A DNA stretch of 64,000 nucleotides from Rhodobiaceae bacterium (GTDB taxonomy: Bacteria > Pseudomonadota > Alphaproteobacteria > Rhizobiales > NORP267), in the NCBI GenBank assembly GCA_020441905.1, contig JAGRLG010000046.1:1-64000 (forward strand), read 5' to 3'. The notes under the pieces were generated by a model that searched no databases, was not told the origin of the DNA, and saw only the letters and a list, made by a program, of their open reading frames with translations. Position numbers and translations under genes: made by a program. Numbering within the stretch: position 1 is the stretch's first letter; every line of letters begins with the position of its first letter. This document shows, in pieces, positions 52,664-61,748 of the stretch.

Positions 52664-53170
52664 ATGAAACCGAAATCAGGTTCAATCGTTGCCGGCCTTG
52701 GTGCCGGACTTGCCGTTCTTGCCGCGCTTGGCGCGCCGCCGCCGGTGCGGGCCCAGGACATGGCAGGCGCCGAGGCCACCTATAAGGACATCGAGGCGAC
52801 GCTGGGTGCTGTGCCCGGCTTTTTCAAACTGTTTCCGGCGGTTGGCGTTGCCGGCGCATGGGCTGAATTCAAGAGCATCCAGCTCAATCCCGAAACCAGG
52901 CTGAGCGGCAAGGAGAAGGAACTGATCGGCCTGGCCGTCGCGGCGCAGATTCCCTGCACCTATTGCATTTATTTCCACACCAAGGCGGCGCTGGCCAATG
53001 GCGCGACCGCGGAGGAGGTCAAGGAGGCGGTGGCGATGGCCGCGATCACCCGCCACTGGAGCACGGTCCTCAACGGCATGCAGGTCGATTTGGCTGACTT
53101 TTCCAAGCAGACCGACGAGCTGATGGCGATGGCGGAGAAAAAAGCGGCGCAAGCCGGCAAGGCCAAGTGA
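52664..53170 (+). CDS. Exported carboxymuconolactone-decarboxylase/AhpD-like protein
   Basis: A 168-residue CMD-fold protein with a signal peptide (MKPKSGSIVAGLGAGLAVLA, processed near VRAQD). The AhpD-like redox pattern is complete: CTYC with the following His in IYFHTKAALANGATAEEV. Family members act as antioxidant or protocatechuate-pathway enzymes, but a periplasmic copy with C-x-x-C suggests thiol chemistry. GGAGGAGA lies upstream. The NTF2-like gene follows 27 bases later and is likely co-transcribed. Confidence 0.8.
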   Translation: MKPKSGSIVAGLGAGLAVLAALGAPPPVRAQDMAGAEATYKDIEATLGAVPGFFKLFPAVGVAGAWAEFKSIQLNPETRLSGKEKELIGLAVAAQIPCTYCIYFHTKAALANGATAEEVKEAVAMAAITRHWSTVLNGMQVDLADFSKQTDELMAMAEKKAAQAGKAK

Positions 53171-53197
53171 GCAAGTGAGCAGGAAAGGAGGAGCGAC

Positions 53198-53560
53198 ATG
53201 AGCGCCCAAAAAACACGCGCCAGCATGGAGACCATGCGCATGGCGATCGAGGGCGGCGACGCCAAGACGCTGGCTGCCCTGTATGCCGACAATGCGGTGA
53301 TGCGCATCATCGACCGCACCAACCCGCCGAGCCAGCCGCGCCTCATCGACGGCAAGAAAGCGATCGCCGCCTTCTATGAGGACGTATGCGGCCGCAAGAT
53401 GATCCACCATGTCGAGGACGTGCTGGTCGATGGCGACAGGCTGGCCTTTACCGAGGCCTGCGAATATCCCGACGGCAGCCGGGTCTATTGCGCGGCGCTG
53501 GCCGAGATGGCCGATGGCCGCATTTCGCGCCAGACCAATATCCAGGCCTGGGACGAATAG
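53198..53560 (+). CDS. NTF2-like/SnoaL-fold protein
   Basis: A 120-residue protein with the cone-shaped NTF2/SnoaL fold pattern: METMRMAIEGGDAKTLAALY near the N-terminus, DGKKAIAAFYEDVCG in the middle, and the end GRISRQTNIQAWDE. Such domains are small ligand-binding or isomerase/dehydratase scaffolds, and no catalytic set is obvious. AAAGGAGGAG lies upstream. It follows the CMD-family gene closely and stops 21 bases before the convergent phosphoesterase. Confidence 0.75.
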   Translation: MSAQKTRASMETMRMAIEGGDAKTLAALYADNAVMRIIDRTNPPSQPRLIDGKKAIAAFYEDVCGRKMIHHVEDVLVDGDRLAFTEACEYPDGSRVYCAALAEMADGRISRQTNIQAWDE

Positions 53561-53581
53561 GTCCCTGGCGGCGCGATTGCC

Positions 53582-54466
53582 TCAAGTGCCGGCGCCGGCG
53601 ATGATCGGCGAGGACAGAAACACCCCGGCGGGATCGAGCCGGCGGCCGGTCAGGGCGCGCTCGGCCTCGGGCAGAATATCGAGGCTCGGCCAAAGCCCGC
53701 TTTCCAGGGCGCCGGCATAGGGATCGCCGGGCCGCGCCGCGCGCAGGGCCTTGGCCGCACCGCCATGGTCATAGGCGAGCCGGTGGTGGCTGATGGCCAG
53801 CCCGCCACCGTCCGGCGTCAGCAGCGAATACCAGACATCGGGTGTGCCGTCATTGGCGGGCAGGCCGAGGGCGCCGGCATTATGCCAGGCGCGGCCCGCT
53901 CCGAGTACCTGGGTGAAAGGCAGGCCGCTATGGCCGGCGATCACCAGGTCGGCGGCGAGGATATCAGCCTCGCGGCGCTTTTCTTCCGCCGGCGTCGAGG
54001 GAAAGATGAAGCGGTTGATCCGGGTTGCGCCGCCGTGGATGGCGGTGCATCGCAACTCGCCGAGGGTGAAGTCGATCCGCCGCGGCAGCGTGCACATCCA
54101 GGCGCGCTGGCCGTCGTCAAGGGCGGACAGGGCATGGGCATACCATTGCCGGGAAAGGGCGTCGCAGGCCGAGCCGTCGTCGAAGCCGCAGCCGCAATCG
54201 GGCGCCGCGGCGGCGAACTGCTCCTCGCAATTGCCCATGACGACGGCGCAGCCCCAGTCCCGCATCAGGTCGCAGACCGCAGCCGGATCCGCGCCATAGG
54301 CGGCGATGTCGCCGGTACAGAGCGCATTGGCCGGCGCAATGGCCAGCCCGGCGGCCCGGGCGCGCATGGCGCGGAGCGCCTGGAGATTGGAATAGGGTCC
54401 GCCGAAGACCAGCACCCTGTCGCCGGGGCGGCCGGGACCGGCGAAGCCGGCGCGCGCGCCGGTCAT
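53582..54466 (-). CDS. Metallophosphoesterase
   Basis: A 294-residue calcineurin-like phosphoesterase. Ligand motifs in order are GGPYSNLQAL (a changed GDxHG), CTGDIAAYG, GNCEEQF (GNCD-like), HGG and GHSGLPF. The altered first motif and the Cys-rich insert CGCGFDDGSACDAL are unusual. Its ATG overlaps the stop of the symporter gene (ATGA), so the two form an operon. The substrate is not evident; the family covers nucleotides and phosphoproteins. Confidence 0.75.
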   Translation of the reverse strand: MTGARAGFAGPGRPGDRVLVFGGPYSNLQALRAMRARAAGLAIAPANALCTGDIAAYGADPAAVCDLMRDWGCAVVMGNCEEQFAAAAPDCGCGFDDGSACDALSRQWYAHALSALDDGQRAWMCTLPRRIDFTLGELRCTAIHGGATRINRFIFPSTPAEEKRREADILAADLVIAGHSGLPFTQVLGAGRAWHNAGALGLPANDGTPDVWYSLLTPDGGGLAISHHRLAYDHGGAAKALRAARPGDPYAGALESGLWPSLDILPEAERALTGRRLDPAGVFLSSPIIAGAGT

Positions 54467-55851
54467 CGGCTCGTTGCCGCCCGGGCCGGGCGGCTGGTCC
54501 TTTGGCCAAGGGCGAAGGCGCCGATGCCGCTGACCAGCACGACGAGGCAGATCGCCAGCAGCTTGGAATATTTGTGCTCGATGCCGAGCAGCGGCGATAT
54601 GACCGAGACATAGCCGTCGGCCTCGAGAAAATAGAGCGCGGCGCCAGCCATGGCGGCGATGAAGGCCACGGCGAAGGCCCAGGCCTCGACGTCGCGGTCG
54701 AGCCAGATCGAAAACAGCACCACGGGGGCAAGAAACATCGACGCGGTTCCGCTGACGGCGACGGCGGAGAAGAGGTCCTTGGACCCCAGGAACAGGAAGG
54801 CAAGGCCGCCAATGAGGAAGGCCGCCATGGCGATGCGGCCGTTGCGCACGCTGGGCGCCGCCAGTCCCATGTCGATCACGGTCAGCTTGGCGGCGCTGGA
54901 AAAGGTCGAATCCAGTGTCGAGATCGCCGAGATCACCAGTGCCAGGTTGAACAGCACCATGGTCGGCTCGCCGAGCAGGCGGGTCAGGGTGCGGATCATG
55001 TCCTCGCCCGGCACCTTCATCAGCCCGGCAAAGACGCCGAGCAGGCCGAAGGCAATGATGCAGGCCAGACTGATCCAGCAGGCGTGGAGGAAACTCTTGC
55101 GCGTGGTGTCGCGGTCGGCGAGAAATCCGCGGTCCATCATTACCGGGTCGTGGAGCGGATAGCTCCAGATCTGGAGCAGGGCGACGACGAGCAGCACCCA
55201 GCCGGCCGAGGACGGCTCGGGACTGCTGGCCGCCAGGGCCATGACGTCGAAGCCCTCGAGGCCGGCGGCGCGCGCCAGCAGCAGCGCGAGCACGACCAGC
55301 AGAATGCTCATTTGCAGCATGTCGGTGCGCAGCGAGGTATGAAGACCGCCAATCATCGAATAGCCCAGGGTGAGGGCGGCGACGGCGACGATGGCGCCGG
55401 TATAGGGCATGGTGCCGGCAATGCCGAATATCAGCCCCACCACCAGCAGGTTGGCGAAGACCTCGGAGAGCAGGCGCACGGCGATGACCACATTATAGGC
55501 GGTGGTGCCGGCGGCGCCGAACCGCGCGGCGAGGAAGCCCTGCACATTGGAGCAGCCGTGGCGGAAGCGGATGGCGTCGACAATGAAATAGCCGGTGATG
55601 AAGGACAGGTAATAGGCGGCATAGGCCAGCGTTCCGGCAATACCGTAGAAATAGCCGAGGATGGCGGCATTCATCAGCGAACGGGCAAAGATCCAGGTGG
55701 TGACCTGGGAGAAGGTCAGGGTCCACAGGCCGGGCGCCGTGCCGCTGGCCGAACGGCCGGCGAAGAACCCGTCCGCCGAACGCGCCTTGGGCGATATCAG
55801 GAAGCTCGCCGCCATCACGGCGGCTAGAGCCGCGATCAATGTCAATTCCAT
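54463..55851 (-). CDS. Sodium:solute symporter (SSS family)
   Basis: A 462-residue membrane protein with about 12 to 13 hydrophobic segments. It shows the SSS arrangement: PGLWTLTFSQVTTWIFARSL in helices 1-2 and DSTFSSAAKLTVIDMGLAAP later (the Ser residues fit a Na-site). The solute cannot be told; relatives move sugars, amino acids, urea or carboxylates. It is coupled by ATGA to the phosphoesterase and diverges from the sensor kinase gene with 284 bases between. That gap has a C-run near 55860 and no gene. Confidence 0.8.
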   Translation of the reverse strand: MELTLIAALAAVMAASFLISPKARSADGFFAGRSASGTAPGLWTLTFSQVTTWIFARSLMNAAILGYFYGIAGTLAYAAYYLSFITGYFIVDAIRFRHGCSNVQGFLAARFGAAGTTAYNVVIAVRLLSEVFANLLVVGLIFGIAGTMPYTGAIVAVAALTLGYSMIGGLHTSLRTDMLQMSILLVVLALLLARAAGLEGFDVMALAASSPEPSSAGWVLLVVALLQIWSYPLHDPVMMDRGFLADRDTTRKSFLHACWISLACIIAFGLLGVFAGLMKVPGEDMIRTLTRLLGEPTMVLFNLALVISAISTLDSTFSSAAKLTVIDMGLAAPSVRNGRIAMAAFLIGGLAFLFLGSKDLFSAVAVSGTASMFLAPVVLFSIWLDRDVEAWAFAVAFIAAMAGAALYFLEADGYVSVISPLLGIEHKYSKLLAICLVVLVSGIGAFALGQRTSRPARAATSR

Positions 55852-56135
55852 AGGTCCACCCCCCCCTTGCGTGTGGCCGCGCCGCGAGCCTTGGTTGTTT
55901 CTGCTATCGGGCTGCTATCCTTGTGCGATATTTGAGCATGGCCGCGTAAGCGAAAAAACGGCCCGAAGCATCAAACCCGCGTGTTCGGCGCGTGTGCGGA
56001 CAAACGGCCGTGCCATGCTGGCCACCGGCAGATCGCGCGGCCATCCGCGCCATCTGTTCATGACCGGTGCTTGCCGCTACGCTTTGCCGGCGTTTGGCCC
56101 GGCTGTGCGGGGGTGGTGGAAAAGAGGATCAGTGC

Positions 56136-58505
56136 ATGGCAGCTGCGAAGGCATTGCGCCAGCTACTCGGCAGCACCCATTTGCTCGTCTCGCGCAAATG
56201 GAAAGCGCAGTCGACATTTATCGGCCTGGGCGTTGCCGCGGTTTCGGTGGCGACGGCCATTTTTGTCCGCATGGTGCTGCTCGCCGAATTGGGGCCGCTG
56301 CTGGCCTATATCACCCTCTATCCCGCAGTAACGATTTCATCGGCGGTCGGCGGCTACCGCGCCGGCCTGGCGGCAACGGCGCTGTCGGCGGTGGGCATTA
56401 CCGTTGTGCTGGCGCCGCTGACGCATCCGGCCGACTGGCTGGGTATGGTCACCTTCCTGGTTGGCTGCGGCCTTATCGTCGGGGTGACGGAGGCCATGCA
56501 CTATGCCCAGTCCCGCGCCGTGGAAGCAGAAGCCGAAGCCCGCCATGCCGGTGAACTGGCGGAGAGCGAGGGCCGCTTCAAGGCGGTGGTCGATTCGGCC
56601 GCCGATGGCATCATCACCATCGACGAAGGCGGGATCGTCCGCTCGCTCAATCCGGCGGCGGTGAGCCTGTTCGGCTATGAGAGGGAAGATGTGACCGGAA
56701 AGAATGTCAGCATCCTGATGCCCGAGCCCTATGCCAGCCGGCACGACCATTATTTGCGGCGTTACCTGCACACCGGCGAAGCCAGGATCGTCGGCATCGG
56801 CCGCGAGGTCGAGGGGCGGCGGCGAGACGGGTCGGTGTTTCCGATGGAATTGAGCGTCAGCGAGGCGTCGCTGAAGGGTGAGCGCCTTTTCATCGGCGTT
56901 ACCCGCGACATTTCCGAACGCAGGAAAGCCGACGAGCGCCAGCAGAAGCTGACGGAGGAATTGCAGGAGTCGGAAATCGAGGCGCGGCGGCAGAAAGCGC
57001 TGTTCGAGGGCGTTTTCGACAGTGCGCCCGAGGCGATCGTGCTCTGCGATCTCGACTACCGCGCGCTGATGATCAATCCGGCCTTCCGGCGGCTTTTCGG
57101 CTATCAGGACGCAGAATTCGCCGGCCAGCCGCAACTGCGGATCTTTGCCGACAACGGGGAATGGAAGCGCGTCGAGGGCGCGCATTTCGGCAGGGCCGGC
57201 GCGCGCAATCTGGAGCCGTCGGCTGCCCGGTTCAAGAGGAAGGATGGCGAGATCTTCCCCGGCGAGATCATTGCCAGCATCTATCGCGACCAGCACGGCA
57301 CGCCCCAGGGCCATGTCTCGATCATCCGCGACCTGACGCAGGAACACCAACGCGAGGAGGCGCAGCAGAGAAGCCAGAAGCTCGAGGTGGTGGGCCAGCT
57401 CACCGGCGGCGTCGCCCATGACTTCAACAATCTTCTCACCGTGATCATCGGCAATCTCGAACTGCTGGAAATGCGGCTCGAGGAAGAACCGCTGAAGGTG
57501 ATGCTGGGCAAGGCGCTGAATGCAGCCGACATGGGCCAGCGCCTGACCGACAGCCTGCTTACCTTCGCCAGGCGCCAGACCCTGACCCCGGAACGGGTTG
57601 ATCTGAACGAAGTGGTGCTGTCGCTCACCGACATGCTGCGGCGGACGCTCGGACCCGATATCGACATGGCGACCTCCCTGAGCCCCAACCTGCGCCACGT
57701 CGTTGCCGATCGCGGCCGCATCGAGAGCGCCATTCTCAATCTCGCGCTCAATGCGCGCGATGCCATGCGCGAGGGCGGCAGGCTGGTGATCGAAACCACC
57801 AATGTCGAACTTGGGGAACATATTGCCATGGAAGACGGCGCGCCGGCGCCGGGTCCCTATGTCCGGCTTTCGGTCAGCGACAGCGGCGAAGGAATGGACC
57901 CGGACGTCCAGGAGCGTGCCTTCGAGCCGTTCTTCACCACCAAACCGACAGGCCGGGGAACCGGGCTCGGCCTGTCCACGATCTACGGCTTCGCCCGTCA
58001 GTCGGGCGGCCATGCGGTCATTGAAAGCGAGCCGGGGCGCGGCACCACGGTCTATCTCGAACTGCCCGCCGGGGCGCCGGCCTCGGCGGATTTGGAGGCC
58101 AAGACGGCCAGGCACGCGCCGCGCGACAAGGTCCAGGCCGGCCGGATCCTGGTTGTGGAGGATGACGAGCGGGTGCGCGACCTGACCGTGGCCCGTCTGC
58201 GCAACCTTGGCTATGAGGTGCTGGAGGCCGGCGACGGGCCGCAGGCGCTGCAAGTCCTCGGCGAACAGGAGCGTGTCGATCTGGTGTTCATCGACCTCAT
58301 CATGCCGGGGGGTATTTCGGGACTGGATCTGTGCGACATGGTGCGGGAAAAATGGCCGCATGTCCGGCCGCTGCTGACCTCAGGATATGCGGAGGAGCTC
58401 ACCAGTTCCGGCCATCTGGAGCGCAACCAGGTCCAGTTGCTGAGAAAGCCCTATCGCCAGGCCGAACTGGCGCGGGCAATCGAAAACACCCTTAATCCGC
58501 AATAG
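56136..58505 (+). CDS. Hybrid histidine kinase with two PAS domains and a receiver
   Basis: A 789-residue sensor. Domain order: hydrophobic helices with a MASE1-like region to about 120, two PAS domains (SEGRFKAVVDSAADGIITID near 150-270 and FEGVFDSAPEAIVLCDLDYR near 310-420), a HisKA box with GGVAHDFNNLLTVIIGNL (His in AHDFNN), an HATPase with DSGEGMDPDVQERAFEPFF and GTGLGLSTIYGF, and a C-terminal receiver (ILVVEDDERVRD; Asp in VFIDLIMPGG). The early frame start at 56067 is not used; ATG 56136 has AGAGGATC upstream. The partner regulator at 58581 is convergent and close by. Confidence 0.85.
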   Translation: MAAAKALRQLLGSTHLLVSRKWKAQSTFIGLGVAAVSVATAIFVRMVLLAELGPLLAYITLYPAVTISSAVGGYRAGLAATALSAVGITVVLAPLTHPADWLGMVTFLVGCGLIVGVTEAMHYAQSRAVEAEAEARHAGELAESEGRFKAVVDSAADGIITIDEGGIVRSLNPAAVSLFGYEREDVTGKNVSILMPEPYASRHDHYLRRYLHTGEARIVGIGREVEGRRRDGSVFPMELSVSEASLKGERLFIGVTRDISERRKADERQQKLTEELQESEIEARRQKALFEGVFDSAPEAIVLCDLDYRALMINPAFRRLFGYQDAEFAGQPQLRIFADNGEWKRVEGAHFGRAGARNLEPSAARFKRKDGEIFPGEIIASIYRDQHGTPQGHVSIIRDLTQEHQREEAQQRSQKLEVVGQLTGGVAHDFNNLLTVIIGNLELLEMRLEEEPLKVMLGKALNAADMGQRLTDSLLTFARRQTLTPERVDLNEVVLSLTDMLRRTLGPDIDMATSLSPNLRHVVADRGRIESAILNLALNARDAMREGGRLVIETTNVELGEHIAMEDGAPAPGPYVRLSVSDSGEGMDPDVQERAFEPFFTTKPTGRGTGLGLSTIYGFARQSGGHAVIESEPGRGTTVYLELPAGAPASADLEAKTARHAPRDKVQAGRILVVEDDERVRDLTVARLRNLGYEVLEAGDGPQALQVLGEQERVDLVFIDLIMPGGISGLDLCDMVREKWPHVRPLLTSGYAEELTSSGHLERNQVQLLRKPYRQAELARAIENTLNPQ

Positions 58506-58511
58506 GGCGGG

Positions 58512-58580
58512 GCCGCCCGACTGGCCGCCCGACTGGCCGCCCGACTGGCTGCCAGACTGGCCGCCCGACTGGCCGCCCGC
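58512..58580. repeat. 12-bp tandem repeat between convergent kinase and regulator genes
   Basis: About five and a half copies of GCCGCCCGACTG lie back to back; the fourth carries two changes. They fill the gap between the kinase stop (58505) and the regulator stop (58581). The unit is a multiple of three and, in some frames, would encode Ala/Ser-rich repeats if read through. It may be a transcription-stopping or slipped-strand element. Confidence 0.85.
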
Positions 58581-59315
58581 TCAGGGCTGGCGGCTGACCG
58601 TGGCCGCGAACATATAGCCCACGCCGCGCACGCTCTTGATGAGTTCGCCGCCATCGCCGCCATTGCCATCCATCTTGCGCCGCAAGCGGCCGATCTGGTT
58701 GTCGACGGCGCGGTCATTGGCGTTCCAGTCCGGGCCTCTCACCAGATCCATGATCTGATCGCGCGTCAGCACGCGGTTGGGATGGCGGGCAAAGGCTTCC
58801 AGCAGATCATATTCGGTGGTTGTGAGCGGACAGGCCCTGCCGTCCGGCGAACGCAATTCGCGGCGGTTGCAGTCGAGCACCCAACCGGCAAAGCCAAGTT
58901 GCTCGTCCGCTTGCGGCGTGCCGCGGCCCTGCTGGCGGCGCAGCACGGAACGCACGCGGGCCAGCACTTCCCGGACGTGAAACGGCTTGGCGATATAGTC
59001 GTCGGCGCCGATCTCGAGGCCGACAATACGGTCGATGGGATCGCCCTTGCCGGTGACCATGATAATCGGGACATCGGACCGCGCCCGTATTTCGCGGGCG
59101 ACGGCGAGGCCGTCTTCGCGGCCCAGCGTTAGATCGAGCGTGATCAGGTGCACCGGTCCCCGGTCGATGATGGCAAACAGCTGCGCGCCGTCGCCAGCCT
59201 CGCTGATACGGTACCCTTCCAGTTCAAGACAGGAACGAATGACGTCCCTTATTGCCGGTTCGTCATCGACGATGACGATATGAGGCGAATCTAGGTCAGT
59301 ATTCTGATTCTGCAT
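58581..59315 (-). CDS. OmpR/PhoB-family response regulator
   Basis: A 244-residue response regulator: receiver with IVIVDDEPAIRD, the phosphoacceptor Asp in LITLDLTLGREDGLAV, and Lys in YIAKPFHVREVLARV; then a winged helix (EYDLLEAFARHPNRVLTRDQ and AVDNQIGRLRRKMDGNGGDG). The last residues GYMFAATVSRQP end the C-terminal hairpin. It is the likely partner of the convergent sensor kinase or of another kinase, but the kinase has its own receiver, so a phosphorelay is not certain. It diverges from the FixK-like gene. Confidence 0.85.
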   Translation of the reverse strand: MQNQNTDLDSPHIVIVDDEPAIRDVIRSCLELEGYRISEAGDGAQLFAIIDRGPVHLITLDLTLGREDGLAVAREIRARSDVPIIMVTGKGDPIDRIVGLEIGADDYIAKPFHVREVLARVRSVLRRQQGRGTPQADEQLGFAGWVLDCNRRELRSPDGRACPLTTTEYDLLEAFARHPNRVLTRDQIMDLVRGPDWNANDRAVDNQIGRLRRKMDGNGGDGGELIKSVRGVGYMFAATVSRQP

Positions 59316-59531
59316 GTGGAATCGAGCCCTGCAAACCTGTTGTCAGGAAGCTAGCAAAGCTTTTGTGCGCCGGCCAGAGCGATGGCACGGCCGGGGGTGG
59401 CAAGAGGGCGCGGCGCTGGAACCGATACAAACGGATTCAGAGCCGATTCCGTCCCGCGAATAGCCCGGAAGCTAATTCTGCTCTTATGCCGAATGTTCTG
59501 CATCGACGAGATGCCGGCAGGAGGAAAAAGG

Positions 59532-60236
59532 ATGTCCATCGCCAGCGTAAACGATGTTCACCATGACAGAATCAACGGCAACAGGAAGCTTGCCGCAATC
59601 ACCGAACCTCTCGGGCTTGGAATCGGTTCGTCGCGACGGCTGACGCCGCGCGAACTGGTGTTCGGTGAAGGCGACCCGCGCACCCACCTGTACAGTGTCG
59701 TTGAAGGCGTCTTGTGCAGTTACAAGCTGTTGTCGGACGGCCGGCGCCAGATCGACGCCTTCTATTTTGCCGGCGAAGTGGTGGGCATAGGGGTCGGCGG
59801 CACCCATGCCGTCAACGCGGAGGCGATTTCGCCCGCGGTGGTGCGGTCGGTGCCGATCGGCACCGTCGATCGCATGGTGCATAGCCGCCCGGAATTCGGC
59901 TGGGCGCTGCTTGAGATCGCCTCGCAGCAATTGGCGGAAGCTTCCGAACATTTGCTCAATCTGGGCAAGCGCTCGGTCAACGAGCGGGTATCGGCGTTCC
60001 TCATCAGTCTGGCCGAGCGCTGCGAGCACGCCGGCCAAGACAACGCCGCGATCGTTGTGCCAATGACCCGGACCGATATGGCGGACTTTCTCGGCATGCG
60101 CCTGGAAACGGTGTCGCGCTGCGTCAACCGCTTCAAATGGCTGGGGCTGATCGAGACCCCGCAACCAAATCTGATCATTCTGAAGGACCGGCCGGCCCTG
60201 GAAGCCATGGCAGGGGGAGAGAGCAGGCCTTCGTAA
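59532..60236 (+). CDS. FixK/Crp-Fnr-type regulator
   Basis: A 234-residue Crp/Fnr-family regulator with a cyclic-nucleotide-type beta roll (RELVFGEGDPRTHLYSVVEG, RRQIDAFYFAGEVVGIG) and a C-terminal HTH (MTRTDMADFLGMRLETVSRC). The N-terminus lacks the cysteine set of FNR, so it resembles FixK rather than an Fe-S oxygen sensor; Cys residues lie elsewhere. ATG 59532 has AGGAGG seven bases upstream; the frame opens at 59382 and is not used. It could link oxygen or NO state to respiration genes. Confidence 0.8.
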   Translation: MSIASVNDVHHDRINGNRKLAAITEPLGLGIGSSRRLTPRELVFGEGDPRTHLYSVVEGVLCSYKLLSDGRRQIDAFYFAGEVVGIGVGGTHAVNAEAISPAVVRSVPIGTVDRMVHSRPEFGWALLEIASQQLAEASEHLLNLGKRSVNERVSAFLISLAERCEHAGQDNAAIVVPMTRTDMADFLGMRLETVSRCVNRFKWLGLIETPQPNLIILKDRPALEAMAGGESRPS

Positions 60237-60301
60237 CAAGGCCGGCCGAATTACAGGCCGGCGAAAAAGGGAGATCGGAGGTTCTGGCGAGAGATTGAGT
60301 A

Positions 60302-60763
60302 ATGCAGGTATCTGTTTCAGGTCGCCAGGTGCAATTGCTGCCTCTGAACGCGCAAATGGAGCCTCAATCCAGACCCAGGCTGGTCATGTCGAGCTTTTCC
60401 TCCGCCGCCGAGCTTGGCGCGGCGCTGGAAGGGCTGGGCCGGCACGGCATCGACACCGCCGACATTCTGGTGCTGACCCGTGTGCAGGATGGATACCTGC
60501 CATATGACGGCGCGCGCCAATTCGCTGGCAAGCTTGCGGGCGGGGCTGACGGCAATTTCGATCCGGCAGGTATTTCCGGGCCGCTCGGCTGGAGCAATTC
60601 GCTGTTTGCCGAAGAACTGGCGGCACAAAAGGCCAGCCATGTGTTGTTTCTCGCCATTCGCCACCGCGACCAGGAACAATGCGTGTGCCGGATCCTGCTC
60701 GAGCATGCGAGCGCGGCGGTGTTGATCCGCGACGTGCCGCGCGGCCGCGACAGCAAGGAGTGA
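60302..60763 (+). CDS. Conserved small protein, function unknown
   Basis: A 153-residue soluble protein I do not recognise. It has a Gly-rich stretch DGARQFAGKLAGGADGNFD and a C-terminal segment with two close cysteines, EQCVCRILLEHASAAVLI. No signal peptide or membrane helix is seen. ATG 60302 follows the FixK-like gene by 65 bases, with GGAGG about 20 bases upstream. It could share the regulator's transcript and ends before a strong terminator. Confidence 0.55.
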   Translation: MQVSVSGRQVQLLPLNAQMEPQSRPRLVMSSFSSAAELGAALEGLGRHGIDTADILVLTRVQDGYLPYDGARQFAGKLAGGADGNFDPAGISGPLGWSNSLFAEELAAQKASHVLFLAIRHRDQEQCVCRILLEHASAAVLIRDVPRGRDSKE

Positions 60764-60830
60764 ACTGGCGGCGATTCCCCCCGAAAAGGCAGGCGTCACC
60801 CTCCAGGATGCCGGTCGTCGCCAGAATCCG

Positions 60831-60867
60831 GACCCGGCTCGCACCCCCGCGAGCCGGGTCTTTTTTT
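60831..60867 (+). terminator. Strong rho-independent terminator
   Basis: GACCCGGCTCGC and GCGAGCCGGGTC form a perfect 12-bp stem around a six-base loop, followed by TTTTTTT. It ends the transcript of the gene at 60302-60763. It isolates the ABC operon that begins at 61023, which therefore needs its own promoter in the gap from 60868. Confidence 0.9.
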
Positions 60868-61022
60868 GGGGTGATGGCGCGCAGCGCGCGCGCTCGCCGC
60901 CCAGCCGGCAGGCGTTCGACCAACCTCATCGGAGATAAACTAAAGCTCGCCCGCTTATGGTGATTTCACCAAATATCGGATAGCGTAACAGCGGTGGATC
61001 GATGGCTGCCGGGGGGCGGTTG

Positions 61023-61748
61023 ATGGCGATTCTTGAACTCAGTCAGGTGATGAAGCGCTACGGCGCGCTCATCGTTGCCGATCAGATCGACCTTGAGCTT
61101 GCCCAAGGCGAAGCGCTCGGGATCATCGGCCCCAATGGGGCCGGCAAAACCACCTTGTTCAATCTGATTGCCGGCACCGTGCGGGTCGACGCGGGCGCCG
61201 TCAGCTTCGCCGGCCGCGACATTACCTATCTGCGCGCCGCCGAACGCTGCCGCATCGGGATTTCGCGCTCGTTCCAAATTCCCCACCCCTTTGGCGGCAT
61301 GACCGTTTTCGAGAATGTGCTGGTCGGGGCGACCTACGGCGCGGGCAAGGGCGAGCGGGCGTCCTATGGCCGGGTCATGGAAATCCTCGAACTGACGGCC
61401 TTGACCGGAAAGGCCAATGCGCTTGCGGGCGCCTTGACCCTTCTGGAGCGCAAGAGGCTGGAAATGGCGCGGGCGCTGGCGACCTCGCCGCGCCTGCTCC
61501 TGCTTGACGAAATCGCCGGCGGCCTGACCGAACCGGAATGCCGGGAACTGGTGGAAGCTGTCCGGCAGATCCGCTCCACCGGCGTCTCGATCATCTGGAT
61601 CGAACATATCGTCCATGCCCTGATTGCCGTGGTCGACCGGCTGGCAGTCATCGATTTCGGCCGCAAGATTGCCGATGGGGACCCGCGCCAGGTGATTGAA
61701 TCGCCTGAAGTGAGAGAGATCTATATGGGCATTGAAGCCGATGCATGA
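61023..61748 (+). CDS. livG: Branched-chain-type ABC transporter ATPase (LivG-like)
   Basis: A 241-residue ABC ATPase. Walker A is GPNGAGKTT (36-44) and Walker [12 protein letters not shown]. The signature loop is not LSGGQ-like: the region reads [17 protein letters not shown], a degenerate form. ATG 61023 is chosen with a GGGGGGCGG tract just upstream; the open frame starts at 61002. It overlaps livF by eight bases, so the pair is coupled. It powers import through the livH/livM permeases. The binding protein is probably the one at 47398. Confidence 0.8.
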   Translation: MAILELSQVMKRYGALIVADQIDLELAQGEALGIIGPNGAGKTTLFNLIAGTVRVDAGAVSFAGRDITYLRAAERCRIGISRSFQIPHPFGGMTVFENVLVGATYGAGKGERASYGRVMEILELTALTGKANALAGALTLLERKRLEMARALATSPRLLLLDEIAGGLTEPECRELVEAVRQIRSTGVSIIWIEHIVHALIAVVDRLAVIDFGRKIADGDPRQVIESPEVREIYMGIEADA

